Origin: Bacteroidales bacterium
GTDB taxonomy: Bacteria; Bacteroidota; Bacteroidia; Bacteroidales; Tenuifilaceae
Reading direction: 5' to 3'
DNA length: 64,000 nucleotides
Assembly: GCA_020636835.1 (NCBI GenBank)
Contig: JACJXC010000007.1
Location: 62,001 to 126,000, forward strand
Positions within the stretch are counted from its first letter, which is position 1, and each line of letters begins with the position of its first letter. Both the position numbers and the translations under genes were made by a program. Positions 29,001-38,752 of the stretch are shown here, piece by piece. The notes under the pieces were generated by a model that worked only from the letters and a program-made list of their open reading frames with translations, made no database searches and was not told where the DNA came from.

Positions 29001-32000
29001 AGCCTTGCCAGCACGCAAACAGTAACAATATCGGCATTTGGAAAATACCGGGTTACGGTGGACAAAGGGGTATGTAGCAAAACCGCAGAGGTGGACGTAA
29101 TTCAGTCGGATGTGGATGTTATGGTTGAATCGTTCACCGGGCTAACCGATGCCTGCCTACATACCACAGCGGAAAAACCATCGGCCTCGATAAAAAACAA
29201 TGGAACGGCAACATTGGCTCAGGGAACAGTAATTCCTGTGGCCATCAACATTAACGATACTGAAGAGGTGATCGAAAACTTAACAGTTCCCGCAGGAGGA
29301 TTGGCTGCAGGCAGCACGCTGTCCCATACCTTCACAACCGGGATTGACCTTTCCTTAGCCAATGCATACCCCATAAAAATTGGCACACGGTACGCAGGCG
29401 ATATCAACTATTCCAACGACTTTACGGCCGAACAGATTATCAACACCTGGGGAGCCCCCACCGTTCATATCAAAGCATACCATAAAACCAACATTGGGGT
29501 AAATCCGGTGGATGTAGAACAGGGTACCATACTAAAAAGCTTACAACCCGACACCATTAGCCTCGATGCCGGAACAGGTTACGCAGCATACAAGTGGGAA
29601 CGTAAACTATTCGGATTCTCCACCTGGAGTGAAATAGGAACAACACAGCTAATCACCATAGATCAGAACAACAGCGCCGACTACAGGCTTACAGCAACCA
29701 CTATGCACAGCTGTGGCGATGTAACAGTGGAATTCGCCATAAACGCCAAGGACTTGGGGATTGCCTCCATCGAAGGGCTCAACGAGGATTACTGCCAAAC
29801 CGAAGAGGGCGTTGCATTCAACGTAATTATCCAGAACTACGGGCTCGACACCTACCTGGGCGGAACAGAAATAAACCTTGTATTTAACACACCAATCGGG
29901 ATTCAGAACAAAACTGTGATACTTGAAGCCGGATCGCCACTAACCTCCGGGAACATCCTTAGCGTTCCCATTCCATCGCCTATAAAACTAGGTGTTGGAC
30001 TGAACCCCATCAGGGTTTCCACCGCCATGGACGACGACTGCGTACCCGAAAACGACTCGTACGACCTGTCGGTTATGGTAAAAGCGTCGCCCACAGTATC
30101 CATTGTTCCCGATGTGATAAAATCAGTGTTCAACAGCAGCTCGGAATTACCAATTAATCCGAACTACTCCGACGACTGCACTTCGTACAGCTGGACCAAT
30201 GGCGCCACTACCCGGAATATAGTTATTTACGGCATTCCAAACTCGGAGTACTCCGTAACCACATGGAACAACGATGGGTGCTCGGCTTCGGCAAAGGTTA
30301 CCATAGTGTCAACTGACATTAGCGTATCGTCGCTAATTAGCCCAATGTCGAAATGCTCGCTCAACGATAACACGCCACAAGCACAGGTTACCATTACCAA
30401 TAGCGGATCGATTGATTTTGCAACCGGTACAACCATCAATCTTAAGATTTATGTCGACAATGTATTGGTTACCAATGGTGAAGAGAATTTGGTATTGGCC
30501 AGTATGCTAGCTGCAGGAGAATCAGTCCCCTTCACATTCACCAATGTGGATATTCAGGCTGCCCTTTTGGGTAAAAACACTGCAGATATTAAGGTTGAAG
30601 CCACACTAATGGGATTTGAGGATATAAACCCGGCAAACAATGTACTAACTAACACCATTGTTTCCACAGGGTACCCAACAATTACCCTGGGTGGCGACAA
30701 GAATGTTCACGCCTGGACTCAACTTCTCTCGGCCAATCCCGATCCCGGCTACCCTTCGTACAGCTGGAGCTATGCACCATCGGGCACAACCGATTTTGTT
30801 GCTGTAGGATCGGATGCTACATATACCGCCTCGCAAGAAACCGGAGGTAAAGGAAGCGGAATATACAAACTGGTTGTAGCCGACGCCTACGGATGCCCCG
30901 GCGAAGCCACCGCCAACATCACCTTCTACGTTGACGACATGGAGGTTACCAAAATTATCAACCCCGCATCGGGTTGCGGCAAAACCGCCACCGAGGCCAT
31001 AACTATCAACCTTAAGAATAACAGTTCCTGGGATTTACCAGCAGGAACAAACTACCAGTTAGGGGTTAAAATTGGAACCGGCACCGAGATAATTGAAGGG
31101 CATGCCCTTAGCGCAACAATGGCTCAAGGCGCATCCATAGAAAAAACCTTAACCAATACGGCAAGCATTGCCTCTGGAACAACTCTAACGAGCAATGATA
31201 TTACCGTAAGGGCCATTCTCCCTACCGACATGACACCCAGCAATGATTCCAAAACAAAAACAGTGGAATCGTACCCCCGTGTTACTGTGGAGCTGGAGTA
31301 TGGAAATGACAACGTTGAATACACAACACCGAACTACACCCTCGATGCATCGGGATACGCCAGCGTTGAGTGGACTCTAACAAATGGTCTAGTTTTGGTG
31401 GAGGGAACGCTCACCAGCGAAACCATAAAGGTTTCGGGCTCGGGCGATGCCTGCGTAAAGGCTTTCAACACATGGGGCTGCTACGGCGAGGATTGCGTTC
31501 ACCTAGTGTACATGAAACCCGACCTAAGCATTACTGAAATTGTGAATCCAACGGGAGGCTGCAACCAAACTGCGAACGAAACAATCAGCGTAATTATTAA
31601 GAACGTTGGCAACTCCACTTTCCCATCCAATGATTACATCCAGGTTTCACTAAAAGACGTTGATCCCGACAACATGGAAACAACCGTTGAGGGTAATTTT
31701 ACTCTAGATCAAAGCTTAGCACCCAACGAAACAGTTACCCGTACATTCGACAATAGAATCAACCTTACGAAACCGGGTACACACCAGTTAACAGCCACCG
31801 TTACCCATACATCCGACGAAAACACCTCTAACAACTCCATAGAAAAATCAATTGTAACATTCCCAACAGTTACGGTTAATCTGGGTGCAAATAAGGAGAT
31901 ATGCGAAGGAACAACCACCGTGCTCGATGCGGGATTAACCGATGTGCAATCGTATGCATGGGAAAAGGATGGTCAACCACTCTCCGAAACCACTAAAACA

Positions 32001-33113
32001 ATAACAGTATCGGAAGGAGGTACCTACACCGTAACGGTTACAGACAACAACGGATGCACAGGAAGTAGCAGCATAACAATAACCCTGAAACCTGCTCCGG
32101 TAGTAAATTTAGGTCCCGACAGGGTTATCACCGAACCCATAACGCTTGATGCGGGTGCGGGACACGCATCGTACCTATGGCAGGATGGATCGACCAACCA
32201 AACCTTTACCGTTGAAGCAACCGGTCTGTACTCCGTAACTGTTACTGCAGCAAACGGCTGTACCGGCTACGACGAGGTGAGCATCACCCTAGGCGAAAGT
32301 GTTAAGGTGCCGGTTACGGCAGTGGTATCACCCGCTACGCCATTGTGTTACAAAGCCTCCAGCCCATCTCAAACCATTACACTCGAGATGACTAACCAGG
32401 GCACCAGAACCTTCAACCAGGACGAGCAAATCAATATTAAATACCGTATTGGTAGCAACCCCGAGATTACCGAGGTACACACGTTCAGTAGTAGCGTTGC
32501 CCCGAACGATAAGTTCCAGCACACCTTTAACAACAAAGAAACAATGAGCCCCGGCACGTACACATTTACCTGCCTCACCATTTTTAGCGGCACATCCAGC
32601 ACCATATCAACCTTTGAAATTAATATACACCCATCACCCACATTCAGCTTTGCAGAGGATACCATCCGCACAACGCTTCCATACGTAATACAATCGGGAG
32701 TTGGAGATGTTGACTACCTATGGAATACTGGTTCAACCAGTCCGTCGATTTCGGTAACCCAAGTTGGAAAGTACTGGCTACGCGTAACCAACGACTACCA
32801 GTGTAGCGCATCGGACACTGTGGTTATTTGGTGGGCCGTAAGCGCCCAAACCATCGCCGGCATTAATGCCACCATTAAGCTATTCCCTAACCCAGTTAAG
32901 GATAAGCTGAATGTACAGATTGAATCGGGCAAAACCGCTCACTACACGCTTGAGCTGATAAACCCTCAGGGCATGATTGTAACCAAACGACAAACCATTA
33001 AATCCGACAATATCACCGAGATTTTAGAGGTTAACTCGCTAAGCCCGGGTATTTACCTACTGCGGATTACTAGCGAGAACCAATCGGCAGTGTTCCGGAT
33101 AATTGTACAATAA
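26049..33113 (+). CDS. Giant secreted repeat protein with type-A T9SS sorting domain
   Basis: A 2,354-residue exported protein. Signal peptide 1-20 ('LLSTKGYTQ'). MAM/jelly-roll-like domains recur in the first 850 residues ('YYEGFEGGAKPSGWLNE', 'MESFEVLLNHWYPYGTNSSWQWGAP'-like), with a BNR-associated N-terminal type segment at about 215-330 ('VVLNHNSSVAPTQTSNNPVAML'). The rest is a series of CARDB/Ig-like units, each opening with a pattern like 'DLSITEIVNPTGGCNQTANETISV', alternating with 'LGxNxxICEGTTTVLDAG...Y.W' units. The final about 75 residues ('KLFPNPVKDKLNV...LSPGIYLLRI') are a classic type-A (Por secretion) sorting domain, cleaved during T9SS export. It is oriented opposite to both type-B modules beside it. 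Function, such as adhesion or polymer binding, is unknown. Confidence 0.92.
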   Translation: MNKLLLPLALLILLSTKGYTQKPETDEDGNPVEYYEGFEGGAKPSGWLNEILHTTSGGVDLYWRYQTGGGFITDPNLKDPATAYKGTYNALFFTHDDQASTRLETPWWNMASDKPAVAFWLTQVSRTGTDALTIQYSIKQANGTYGPWIDLETFTTSQESWTRKIVALPDAVKGQNIKIGFVGELNFGLGICLDEVMIIDLSFKPRRISSVVLNHNSSVAPTQTSNNPVAMLETSVTGASDNLKLSQLSLTYTGTSISDISTLKLYLTRSSIFTTEKPITATYSPSGNNIQITVSNPASGPSIQTGLNYIWVCAGINGSAQHGNSIKFELPANGVTTNLYNSTSGELVETMQYPLQQQAPSGESTIEESLFFDEFDSGSAKWTLGPDIQMGAPTGIGTGDPLLPFTGSSILATNLSGNYLPNIPAGSNNYIATTQAINAKYYKNISVRLRRWLNIESKDKVGMWISTDNGTTWVKFYENILGIFDNYWTSQSFDISSEATRKEQVMIKLGIASSDGDDEKGGLNIENFAITGDYIAHDVGVESFISPTSGCSLGTDVDLKISLRNYGAEPVTGPFAVEYRINDGAWVSSTFNGTINVDASQEFTFAQGANLSEYGVKNISFRTVFSGDEDASNDIKSVALYSYPTITAPVTESFEVLLNHWYPYGTNSSWQWGAPTGTVINKAAQGTSAWVTKLNGTYNTNEFSYLESPCYNLPVGENYMVFSFMHMAALEAGMDGFTVQYSTDGGATWGVLPKHASYSDNWLPTSSIAALGLEGWSVNTTGYVMSKTLLPADAIAAGTVKFRFAFASNAANNFEGVALDLIRLYALTNDIGVSSLTSPITACEIGTSALKFKLKNFSPLKTYPAGSVPITFTVNDSEPTTESFTLASPLAPNGEVEVTTTATFNFDEGFTFNIAANTSLSDDDNKNNDKLETIIYVNGMPNYQIVGADMGTIGLVSIPPNHTLDAGAGYDSYNWESWNGSAWISLASTQTVTISAFGKYRVTVDKGVCSKTAEVDVIQSDVDVMVESFTGLTDACLHTTAEKPSASIKNNGTATLAQGTVIPVAININDTEEVIENLTVPAGGLAAGSTLSHTFTTGIDLSLANAYPIKIGTRYAGDINYSNDFTAEQIINTWGAPTVHIKAYHKTNIGVNPVDVEQGTILKSLQPDTISLDAGTGYAAYKWERKLFGFSTWSEIGTTQLITIDQNNSADYRLTATTMHSCGDVTVEFAINAKDLGIASIEGLNEDYCQTEEGVAFNVIIQNYGLDTYLGGTEINLVFNTPIGIQNKTVILEAGSPLTSGNILSVPIPSPIKLGVGLNPIRVSTAMDDDCVPENDSYDLSVMVKASPTVSIVPDVIKSVFNSSSELPINPNYSDDCTSYSWTNGATTRNIVIYGIPNSEYSVTTWNNDGCSASAKVTIVSTDISVSSLISPMSKCSLNDNTPQAQVTITNSGSIDFATGTTINLKIYVDNVLVTNGEENLVLASMLAAGESVPFTFTNVDIQAALLGKNTADIKVEATLMGFEDINPANNVLTNTIVSTGYPTITLGGDKNVHAWTQLLSANPDPGYPSYSWSYAPSGTTDFVAVGSDATYTASQETGGKGSGIYKLVVADAYGCPGEATANITFYVDDMEVTKIINPASGCGKTATEAITINLKNNSSWDLPAGTNYQLGVKIGTGTEIIEGHALSATMAQGASIEKTLTNTASIASGTTLTSNDITVRAILPTDMTPSNDSKTKTVESYPRVTVELEYGNDNVEYTTPNYTLDASGYASVEWTLTNGLVLVEGTLTSETIKVSGSGDACVKAFNTWGCYGEDCVHLVYMKPDLSITEIVNPTGGCNQTANETISVIIKNVGNSTFPSNDYIQVSLKDVDPDNMETTVEGNFTLDQSLAPNETVTRTFDNRINLTKPGTHQLTATVTHTSDENTSNNSIEKSIVTFPTVTVNLGANKEICEGTTTVLDAGLTDVQSYAWEKDGQPLSETTKTITVSEGGTYTVTVTDNNGCTGSSSITITLKPAPVVNLGPDRVITEPITLDAGAGHASYLWQDGSTNQTFTVEATGLYSVTVTAANGCTGYDEVSITLGESVKVPVTAVVSPATPLCYKASSPSQTITLEMTNQGTRTFNQDEQINIKYRIGSNPEITEVHTFSSSVAPNDKFQHTFNNKETMSPGTYTFTCLTIFSGTSSTISTFEINIHPSPTFSFAEDTIRTTLPYVIQSGVGDVDYLWNTGSTSPSISVTQVGKYWLRVTNDYQCSASDTVVIWWAVSAQTIAGINATIKLFPNPVKDKLNVQIESGKTAHYTLELINPQGMIVTKRQTIKSDNITEILEVNSLSPGIYLLRITSENQSAVFRIIVQ

Positions 33114-33131
33114 TTCCATAAATAGTAGCAC

Positions 33132-33176
33132 TTAAATAGCAAGGGGTTCGTGATTTACGAACCCCTTGCTATTTAA
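33132..33176 (+). terminator. Strong 20-bp hairpin terminator after the type-A cargo gene
   Basis: 33132-33151 pairs perfectly with 33157-33176 (core GCAAGGGGTTCGT/ACGAACCCCTTGC) around a 5-base loop. It begins 18 bases after the stop codon. A-rich and T-rich flanks make it usable from either side. Confidence 0.8.
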
Positions 33177-33224
33177 ATAACACCAATGAATTAGGCCTGT
33201 AGGTGCAAATTTGGTAATAGTTAC

Positions 33225-33432
33225 AAGCCCAAAGGGTTTGAATGTTTATAGTAGTGAGCATATTTAAAAATTCGACTCCAGCTGGAGTCGAATAATGCCT
33301 ATTCACAATGAATTTCTATAAACATTCGATGCCGCTGGCATCATTTAATATTAGCAACACACCTAATTCAATAATTTTTATTCACAATGAAATTGTAAAA
33401 ACATTTGTTGCCGCCGACATCATTTTGTATTA
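33225..33432. repeat. Cluster of REP-like elements with variable hairpins
   Basis: The gap between convergent genes holds four small units. An inverted copy ends in GAATGTTTATAG (33240-33251). A perfect 22-bp palindrome lies at 33271-33292 (half-site TTCGACTCCAG). A forward unit at 33302-33353 has CTATAAACATTCG followed by GATGCC-GCT-GGCATC. A degenerate second forward unit is at 33381-33432. The two forward units share about 50 bases (start TTCACAATGAA, end near TATTAG) and are 79 bases apart. The constant arm with a changing hairpin suggests a dispersed REP-like family. Confidence 0.65.
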
Positions 33433-33469
33433 GCTCGCCATTTATACCGGACACTGGCCGACTGAATAT

Positions 33470-34456
33470 CTAGAAATCGGGGCACGGCAATGCCTTATAC
33501 CGCCGCTTAACGGTAAATTTCGACAGGAATGAGTAGATAATGCTAACCTCGTGGCTTCCACCGGTTGTTGAGATTAAGCGCCCCATGGTCATGTCGTAGC
33601 TGTAGCTCACGGTGAAGTTGCCAAATTTTAAACCGCCCATAAAAATGAGGGCATCGCTGTTAAAATACCGATTGCCAAGGGGAATACCCCTATACCAAAC
33701 ACCAACTAGTACCGGCCGCCGGAAATAGTATCCGCCAATATCGAGTTGATTCACCTTAGCCTGATTCCTGTAGTTGAAGGCAAAATGGAGGGTTTCGTTG
33801 TTTCGGTAACGGGCAAAATTCCGCTTAGTAACAACTTTAACACCACCGAACACCGAGAACCGAATATCGGGATAATCGAGGCTTCCACTCAACTCGGGCG
33901 ATATGGCGATGAGATGATCGGTCGTAAACCCAAACCAGTATTTATCGGTATAACCAAGCACCGAGGCCGAAAAATCGACATGGTTGGAGTTTTGATTGGG
34001 CAATACTTCCGAAGTTGTACCCAAAAACTCGTAGCCAAAAAACTGATCGGCAAAGTTTAACTGCGAGTAATCCGTGTTCCGCGAATAGAAATATGCCGAC
34101 AAGCCGGGCTGGATAAAAAAATCGTGTGTAACCTGAATTTTATAGCTATACTGGTAGCCCACATTTAAAACAGACATCTTTCCCCCACCCACCCTATTCA
34201 TGTGGAAATACAATCCCATTCCACTTTTAATCCGAGGGAAGTAGTGATCCATTGAAAATGATGAGGTGATATAGGTTCCGGGAATTGCAGGCCACTGATC
34301 GCGATAATTAAGAGCAACACGGCTCCCCATTGAACTCCCTGCAAACGAAGGAGCCAGGTACAACGGGTTGGAATAAAACTGGGAGAAGTGGGCATCCTGA
34401 GCATTTGCCAGAGAAGCCCCCAAACCCATCAAAACAACCAAGGCTAGCCGTTTCAT
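33470..34456 (-). CDS. PorP/SprF-family type IX secretion protein (module 2)
   Basis: A 328-residue outer-membrane beta-barrel protein. Signal peptide 1-19 ('LGASLANAQDAHFSQFYSNPLYLAPSFAG'), then the family's amphipathic strands and the end 'STTGGSHEVSIIYSF' plus 'RYKALPCPDF'. The last motif is nearly the same as in the module-1 paralogue ('RWKALPCPSF'), so the two PorP/SprF copies are closely related. It starts 16 bases after the stop of the giant type-B cargo gene and is almost certainly co-transcribed with it, as the presumed dedicated outer-membrane partner. Confidence 0.93.
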   Translation of the reverse strand: MKRLALVVLMGLGASLANAQDAHFSQFYSNPLYLAPSFAGSSMGSRVALNYRDQWPAIPGTYITSSFSMDHYFPRIKSGMGLYFHMNRVGGGKMSVLNVGYQYSYKIQVTHDFFIQPGLSAYFYSRNTDYSQLNFADQFFGYEFLGTTSEVLPNQNSNHVDFSASVLGYTDKYWFGFTTDHLIAISPELSGSLDYPDIRFSVFGGVKVVTKRNFARYRNNETLHFAFNYRNQAKVNQLDIGGYYFRRPVLVGVWYRGIPLGNRYFNSDALIFMGGLKFGNFTVSYSYDMTMGRLISTTGGSHEVSIIYSFLSKFTVKRRYKALPCPDF

Positions 34457-34472
34457 ACTGTACCCTCCATAC

Positions 34473-37400
34473 TTAATTATCGACCCTCAAAAGCAGTACA
34501 TTGCCAGTCTTCTCAAACTTATCGCCACTATTATAACGCCCGGTAACTTTATATATATAAACATCCTGAGGCTGCAATTTGTTCTGATAGTAACCATCCC
34601 ATCCAATGGCAATATCGCTGGTTTTAAACAGCAGCACGCCCATTCGGTTAAATATCTGCATCTCAAAATCGGTAATTTCGCCATCCACCACAATGGGATA
34701 GAACACATCGTTAGATCGGGTGTATGGCTGCTGCGAGTAGTCGCCACCATTGGGTCCCGATGGGTTGGGTGTAAATGCTGACGGGAAGAAGAAGCCACTT
34801 CGGCGAATAACATGAACCGCATCGGCAATGGTAATAGCATCGGTACAGCCAAAACTATTCACAACAGTAAGGGTAATGTCGAACAGCCCGGTGTCGGCAT
34901 AGGTATAGGTTGGTGCAAACTTTTCCACAACTCCACGCCCATCGCCAAAATCCCAGTAACTAGTGTCGGCATGGGTTGAATAGTTGTAACAACTAATATG
35001 CCTGCCCGGCACATAAACCAGTCGCGGTGCAACATCGAAACTGGCCACCGGATGTCCATGCACAACGATCTGTTTCTGCGCCACAACCGTATTGCCCAGA
35101 GGAGCGGTGGCCGTGAGTTGAACCGTATAAACACCGGGATTGATATAGGTATGTATTACATTGGTTTGATCCGACACGCCACCATCGCCAAAGATCCAGG
35201 AGTAAGGCGATCCGCCGATGGATGTGTTCACGAAGTTAACCTCGAGCGGGGAGCATCCCTCCATTACCGACGGTTCAAAATCGGCTATAGGCCAAACCAC
35301 GTAGTTAACGGTAACCGCATCGGTTGCAATACAGCCTTTATAGTTGATACTCCACTCAAACACATTGGCACCGGCACCCAACCCCTCGACCATCGTTTCG
35401 AAATTGCCCGGAGTAACAATGTTCCCCTGCCCCGCCGAAATAGACCAAGTACCAGTACCTACCGACGGTTTATTTCCTATCAACTGAACCGTAGGCACAT
35501 TCACCTCAACATCCACCCCGGCATTGGCATAGGCATAGTTACTCGAAATAACTACATCATCGGACAATTTACAGTTCAGATTGGTAACAGTCCAACGGAA
35601 AGTATTGGGGCCAAACTTGATATTAATGACACGCGCCTGGTTGCTGTTGGGATCCAAGATATTCGCATCGCCACTGACAAGAGTCCAGTACCCCGAACCA
35701 ATTGTGGGCGGGTCGGCAAATAGCCGGGTTGAATCACCACAAAGATCCCGATCGTACCCTGCAAATGGGGTACTCGGATTATTATTGGTAATTGTAACCT
35801 CCGACGAGGACTGACAACCATCCTTATCGATTACCCAGGCCAGCACATTATTGCCACGGGCAATGTTAAAGGCATTGGTATTGGGTTTGTTCCGATCGGC
35901 AAATTCTACCGATCCGCTAACAACCATCCAGGTTCCAGTCCCATTGGTAGGTGTATTGCCCCCTAGGAGTGCAGTATCGGAACATATCACTTGGTTAGCT
36001 CCAGCAATTGAAACCGTAGGAATACTACTCCGAATAACCACTGTATCGGACACGTGACAATCGGAGTTAGACACTGTCCATCGAAAAACATTATCGCCCT
36101 GTCCCAAATTCCGAACCGTGGTGTTGTAGGAGTACCGATCGTCGAAAGCTCCAGCACCCGAAATAATTGCCCACTGCCCCGAACCCAAACTGGGCGGATT
36201 GGCCGAGAGCACCGCAGTGTCGGAACAGGCAATTTGATCGTTGCCGGCAAATACATTTGTGGCCAGGTTGCTGGTAATAATAACCTCGTCGAACGACTCG
36301 CACGAGCCCTGGGTTATAGTCCATCGCAAAACATTAGGGCCACCCGCCAAATTGCTAACTGTTGTTGTGTAACTATTAGGATCGGCAAAGGATGCAGACC
36401 CACTCATAGCGCTCCAAACACCGGTTCCATAAAGAGCCTCATTGGCACGCAGCGTTGCAGTTTGACTACAAACCGACTGATTTTCGCCTGCCAAAGCCTG
36501 CGTAGGAAGACTATTGGTGATATCCACATCGTCGAACGAAACACACCCCTTGTTGGATATGGTCCAACGGAAACTATTCACACCCTTGGACAGGTTGCGC
36601 ACCATGGTATTAGGAGCATTTTGATTCTCGAACGATGCGGAGCTGGCAGCCAGCAAACTCCAGGTTCCAACCCCAGGCCAGGGGTTCGATGCCTTAAGTT
36701 GCACCGAATCGCTACACAGGGTTTCGTCGCTGCCCGCAGTGGCCAGAATGAAGTTATTGGAGATTATCACCTCGTCCTGCTCGGTACACCCATTATTGGT
36801 AATTGTCCACCTGAAAACATTGTCGCCAAAGGCTAAATCGGTAACGGTTGGGGTATTGGAAGTGTAACTCGAGAAGTTCCCCGACCCGTTTATTACCGAC
36901 CAAGTAGCAGCTCCTACCACATTGAGGTTTGCTGAAAGTTGGGCATAATCGACACAAATACTCTGATCGTATCCCGCATTGGGCGTAGTAGGCTTGTTAT
37001 TGGTAACACTAATTGTATCGGTTGATTTACAGGTCCCATTAGTGATTGTATAAACGAATATATTTTCGCCCGAGCCCAACTGGGTAACCGTGTTCCCATC
37101 GAAAATACCACGCCCCGACTCAACACTCCACGACGCCACGCCATAAGTAGGAGTATTGGGTAACAGCAAGGTGGAGTCGATACAGAGAGTCTGATCATCA
37201 CCTGCAATGGCCGTAGTTGGGGTGTTATTAGTTATCGACACAAAATCTTCGGATAGGCAACCGTTATAATCGATGGTCCATTTTAGCTCATTCTTACCAG
37301 GGGCGAGATTCGAGATCAACGAACTATTCAAATTAATATCGGCAATATTACCGGCACCACTATTCAAAGTCCAGGTTCCGGTTCCATAGGTTGCGAGATT

Positions 37401-38705
37401 AGCCGCCAGATTAATTTGATTGGTACAAAGCACCATATCGGGGCCGGCATTGGCCTGAATGGGCATGTTATTCACAATAACAACATCATCGAAGGTAACC
37501 CCCAGAAGCGAGGTGCGAACAGTCCATCGCAGCACGGTGGTATCCTTTCCCAAATTGGTAACTTTAGCGCTGGGCCTAAACTTATCGTCGAAAGTAGCCT
37601 GACCGCTAACCACGCTCCATTCCCCAACCCCATACTCGGGACGAGTGGCATCAAGCGTGGTATAATTAACGCAAAGGGTTTGATCGGCACCCGCCTCGGC
37701 CGGAACCAGCAGAATATTTTCAACAATTACCGTATCGGTTATGATACAGTTAACCCGCTGAACAGTCCATACAAGCACGTTGGTTCCAGGCATCAAATTC
37801 GATATGCGGGTTTTGGGATCGGTCGGATCGGTAAATACGCCCCCACCGCTAATCAACTTCCAGAAACCAGTGGTTCCCGCTTCGGGCTGCTTAGCATCCA
37901 GATCGGTAATATCGAACGCCACAACCTGATCGGGGCCTGCATCGGGCAGGAATGGAGCATTGTTGGTTATAATAACCTCATCCAACGTGATACATCCCTG
38001 ATTATTCACCTGCCAGGCAAAGGTGTTCGATCCCTGATTCAATCCGGTTACATCGCTTATTGGGGAATCGGGACTCACAATGGTTCCATACCCATTAATA
38101 ACAGCCCACGAAGCACCAGTCATCGGCTCAACCGCATCGAACCGACCATTTCGGGAACAAATAACCTGATCGGTTCCAGCATTAACCGCAACCTGAAGAT
38201 TCGTTATCTTAACAGTATCCGAAGCGGTACATCCCAATTGAGTAACGGTCCATGCAAACAGATTTTCGCCATAGAGAATATTACTCAAATCGGTGGCATA
38301 CTGGTTCGGATCGGCAATGATGGCATCGCCGGAGCAAATACTCCAAGCCCCACCCACCACATTATTAGCCTCCAGATGTGCGGTTGCACCGCATAAACTC
38401 TGATCGACCCCAGCATAGGCCGTAGGCAATGGATTAACAGTAATTGCCAATGGAGCCGAGGGCAGCCCATCGCCACAGCCATTGGATCCGTATACTGTAA
38501 CAGCCCCGGAAAGCGAACTACTGGAATAGTCAACCTGAATAGTTCGGGTTCCATCGCCTCCAACAACAGTTGCACCATAAGGTACATCCCACACATAATG
38601 TGTAGCGTTGGCAATTTCGGGAACCACATATAAAACATTTTTATCGCCCTGACACACAGTTTGCAAACCCGTAACTACACCAGCAGCAGCAGGGTACTGA
38701 TTCAC
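34473..38705 (-). CDS. Fragment 4: 82-residue repeats, PKD domains, type-B sorting domain
   Basis: 1,410 residues, C-terminal part of the giant protein. After a short Ig/PKD-like unit there are 13 tandem repeats of about 82 residues with the pattern 'AGxDQxxCxxxxxLxAxxPxxGxGxW', then 'SGxxxFxDPxxxxTxVxNLxxGxNxFxWTI' and 'GCxxxDxVxIxNN'. Two PKD domains follow ('YSWIFGDGGVSD', 'SYWDFGDGRGV'). A gliding-associated C-terminal domain ends the protein ('FFPSAFTPNPSGPNGGDY' to 'TGNVLLLRVDN'). The listed start is a GTG with no signal peptide and is not a credible start: the frame is open further upstream into Ig-like sequence that continues fragment 3. Confidence 0.85.
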   Translation of the reverse strand: MNQYPAAAGVVTGLQTVCQGDKNVLYVVPEIANATHYVWDVPYGATVVGGDGTRTIQVDYSSSSLSGAVTVYGSNGCGDGLPSAPLAITVNPLPTAYAGVDQSLCGATAHLEANNVVGGAWSICSGDAIIADPNQYATDLSNILYGENLFAWTVTQLGCTASDTVKITNLQVAVNAGTDQVICSRNGRFDAVEPMTGASWAVINGYGTIVSPDSPISDVTGLNQGSNTFAWQVNNQGCITLDEVIITNNAPFLPDAGPDQVVAFDITDLDAKQPEAGTTGFWKLISGGGVFTDPTDPKTRISNLMPGTNVLVWTVQRVNCIITDTVIVENILLVPAEAGADQTLCVNYTTLDATRPEYGVGEWSVVSGQATFDDKFRPSAKVTNLGKDTTVLRWTVRTSLLGVTFDDVVIVNNMPIQANAGPDMVLCTNQINLAANLATYGTGTWTLNSGAGNIADINLNSSLISNLAPGKNELKWTIDYNGCLSEDFVSITNNTPTTAIAGDDQTLCIDSTLLLPNTPTYGVASWSVESGRGIFDGNTVTQLGSGENIFVYTITNGTCKSTDTISVTNNKPTTPNAGYDQSICVDYAQLSANLNVVGAATWSVINGSGNFSSYTSNTPTVTDLAFGDNVFRWTITNNGCTEQDEVIISNNFILATAGSDETLCSDSVQLKASNPWPGVGTWSLLAASSASFENQNAPNTMVRNLSKGVNSFRWTISNKGCVSFDDVDITNSLPTQALAGENQSVCSQTATLRANEALYGTGVWSAMSGSASFADPNSYTTTVSNLAGGPNVLRWTITQGSCESFDEVIITSNLATNVFAGNDQIACSDTAVLSANPPSLGSGQWAIISGAGAFDDRYSYNTTVRNLGQGDNVFRWTVSNSDCHVSDTVVIRSSIPTVSIAGANQVICSDTALLGGNTPTNGTGTWMVVSGSVEFADRNKPNTNAFNIARGNNVLAWVIDKDGCQSSSEVTITNNNPSTPFAGYDRDLCGDSTRLFADPPTIGSGYWTLVSGDANILDPNSNQARVINIKFGPNTFRWTVTNLNCKLSDDVVISSNYAYANAGVDVEVNVPTVQLIGNKPSVGTGTWSISAGQGNIVTPGNFETMVEGLGAGANVFEWSINYKGCIATDAVTVNYVVWPIADFEPSVMEGCSPLEVNFVNTSIGGSPYSWIFGDGGVSDQTNVIHTYINPGVYTVQLTATAPLGNTVVAQKQIVVHGHPVASFDVAPRLVYVPGRHISCYNYSTHADTSYWDFGDGRGVVEKFAPTYTYADTGLFDITLTVVNSFGCTDAITIADAVHVIRRSGFFFPSAFTPNPSGPNGGDYSQQPYTRSNDVFYPIVVDGEITDFEMQIFNRMGVLLFKTSDIAIGWDGYYQNKLQPQDVYIYKVTGRYNSGDKFEKTGNVLLLRVDN

Positions 38706-38752
38706 CGATAAATTTACCGGATTGGTGATTTCATTGTTACACCCCCCGGTAA

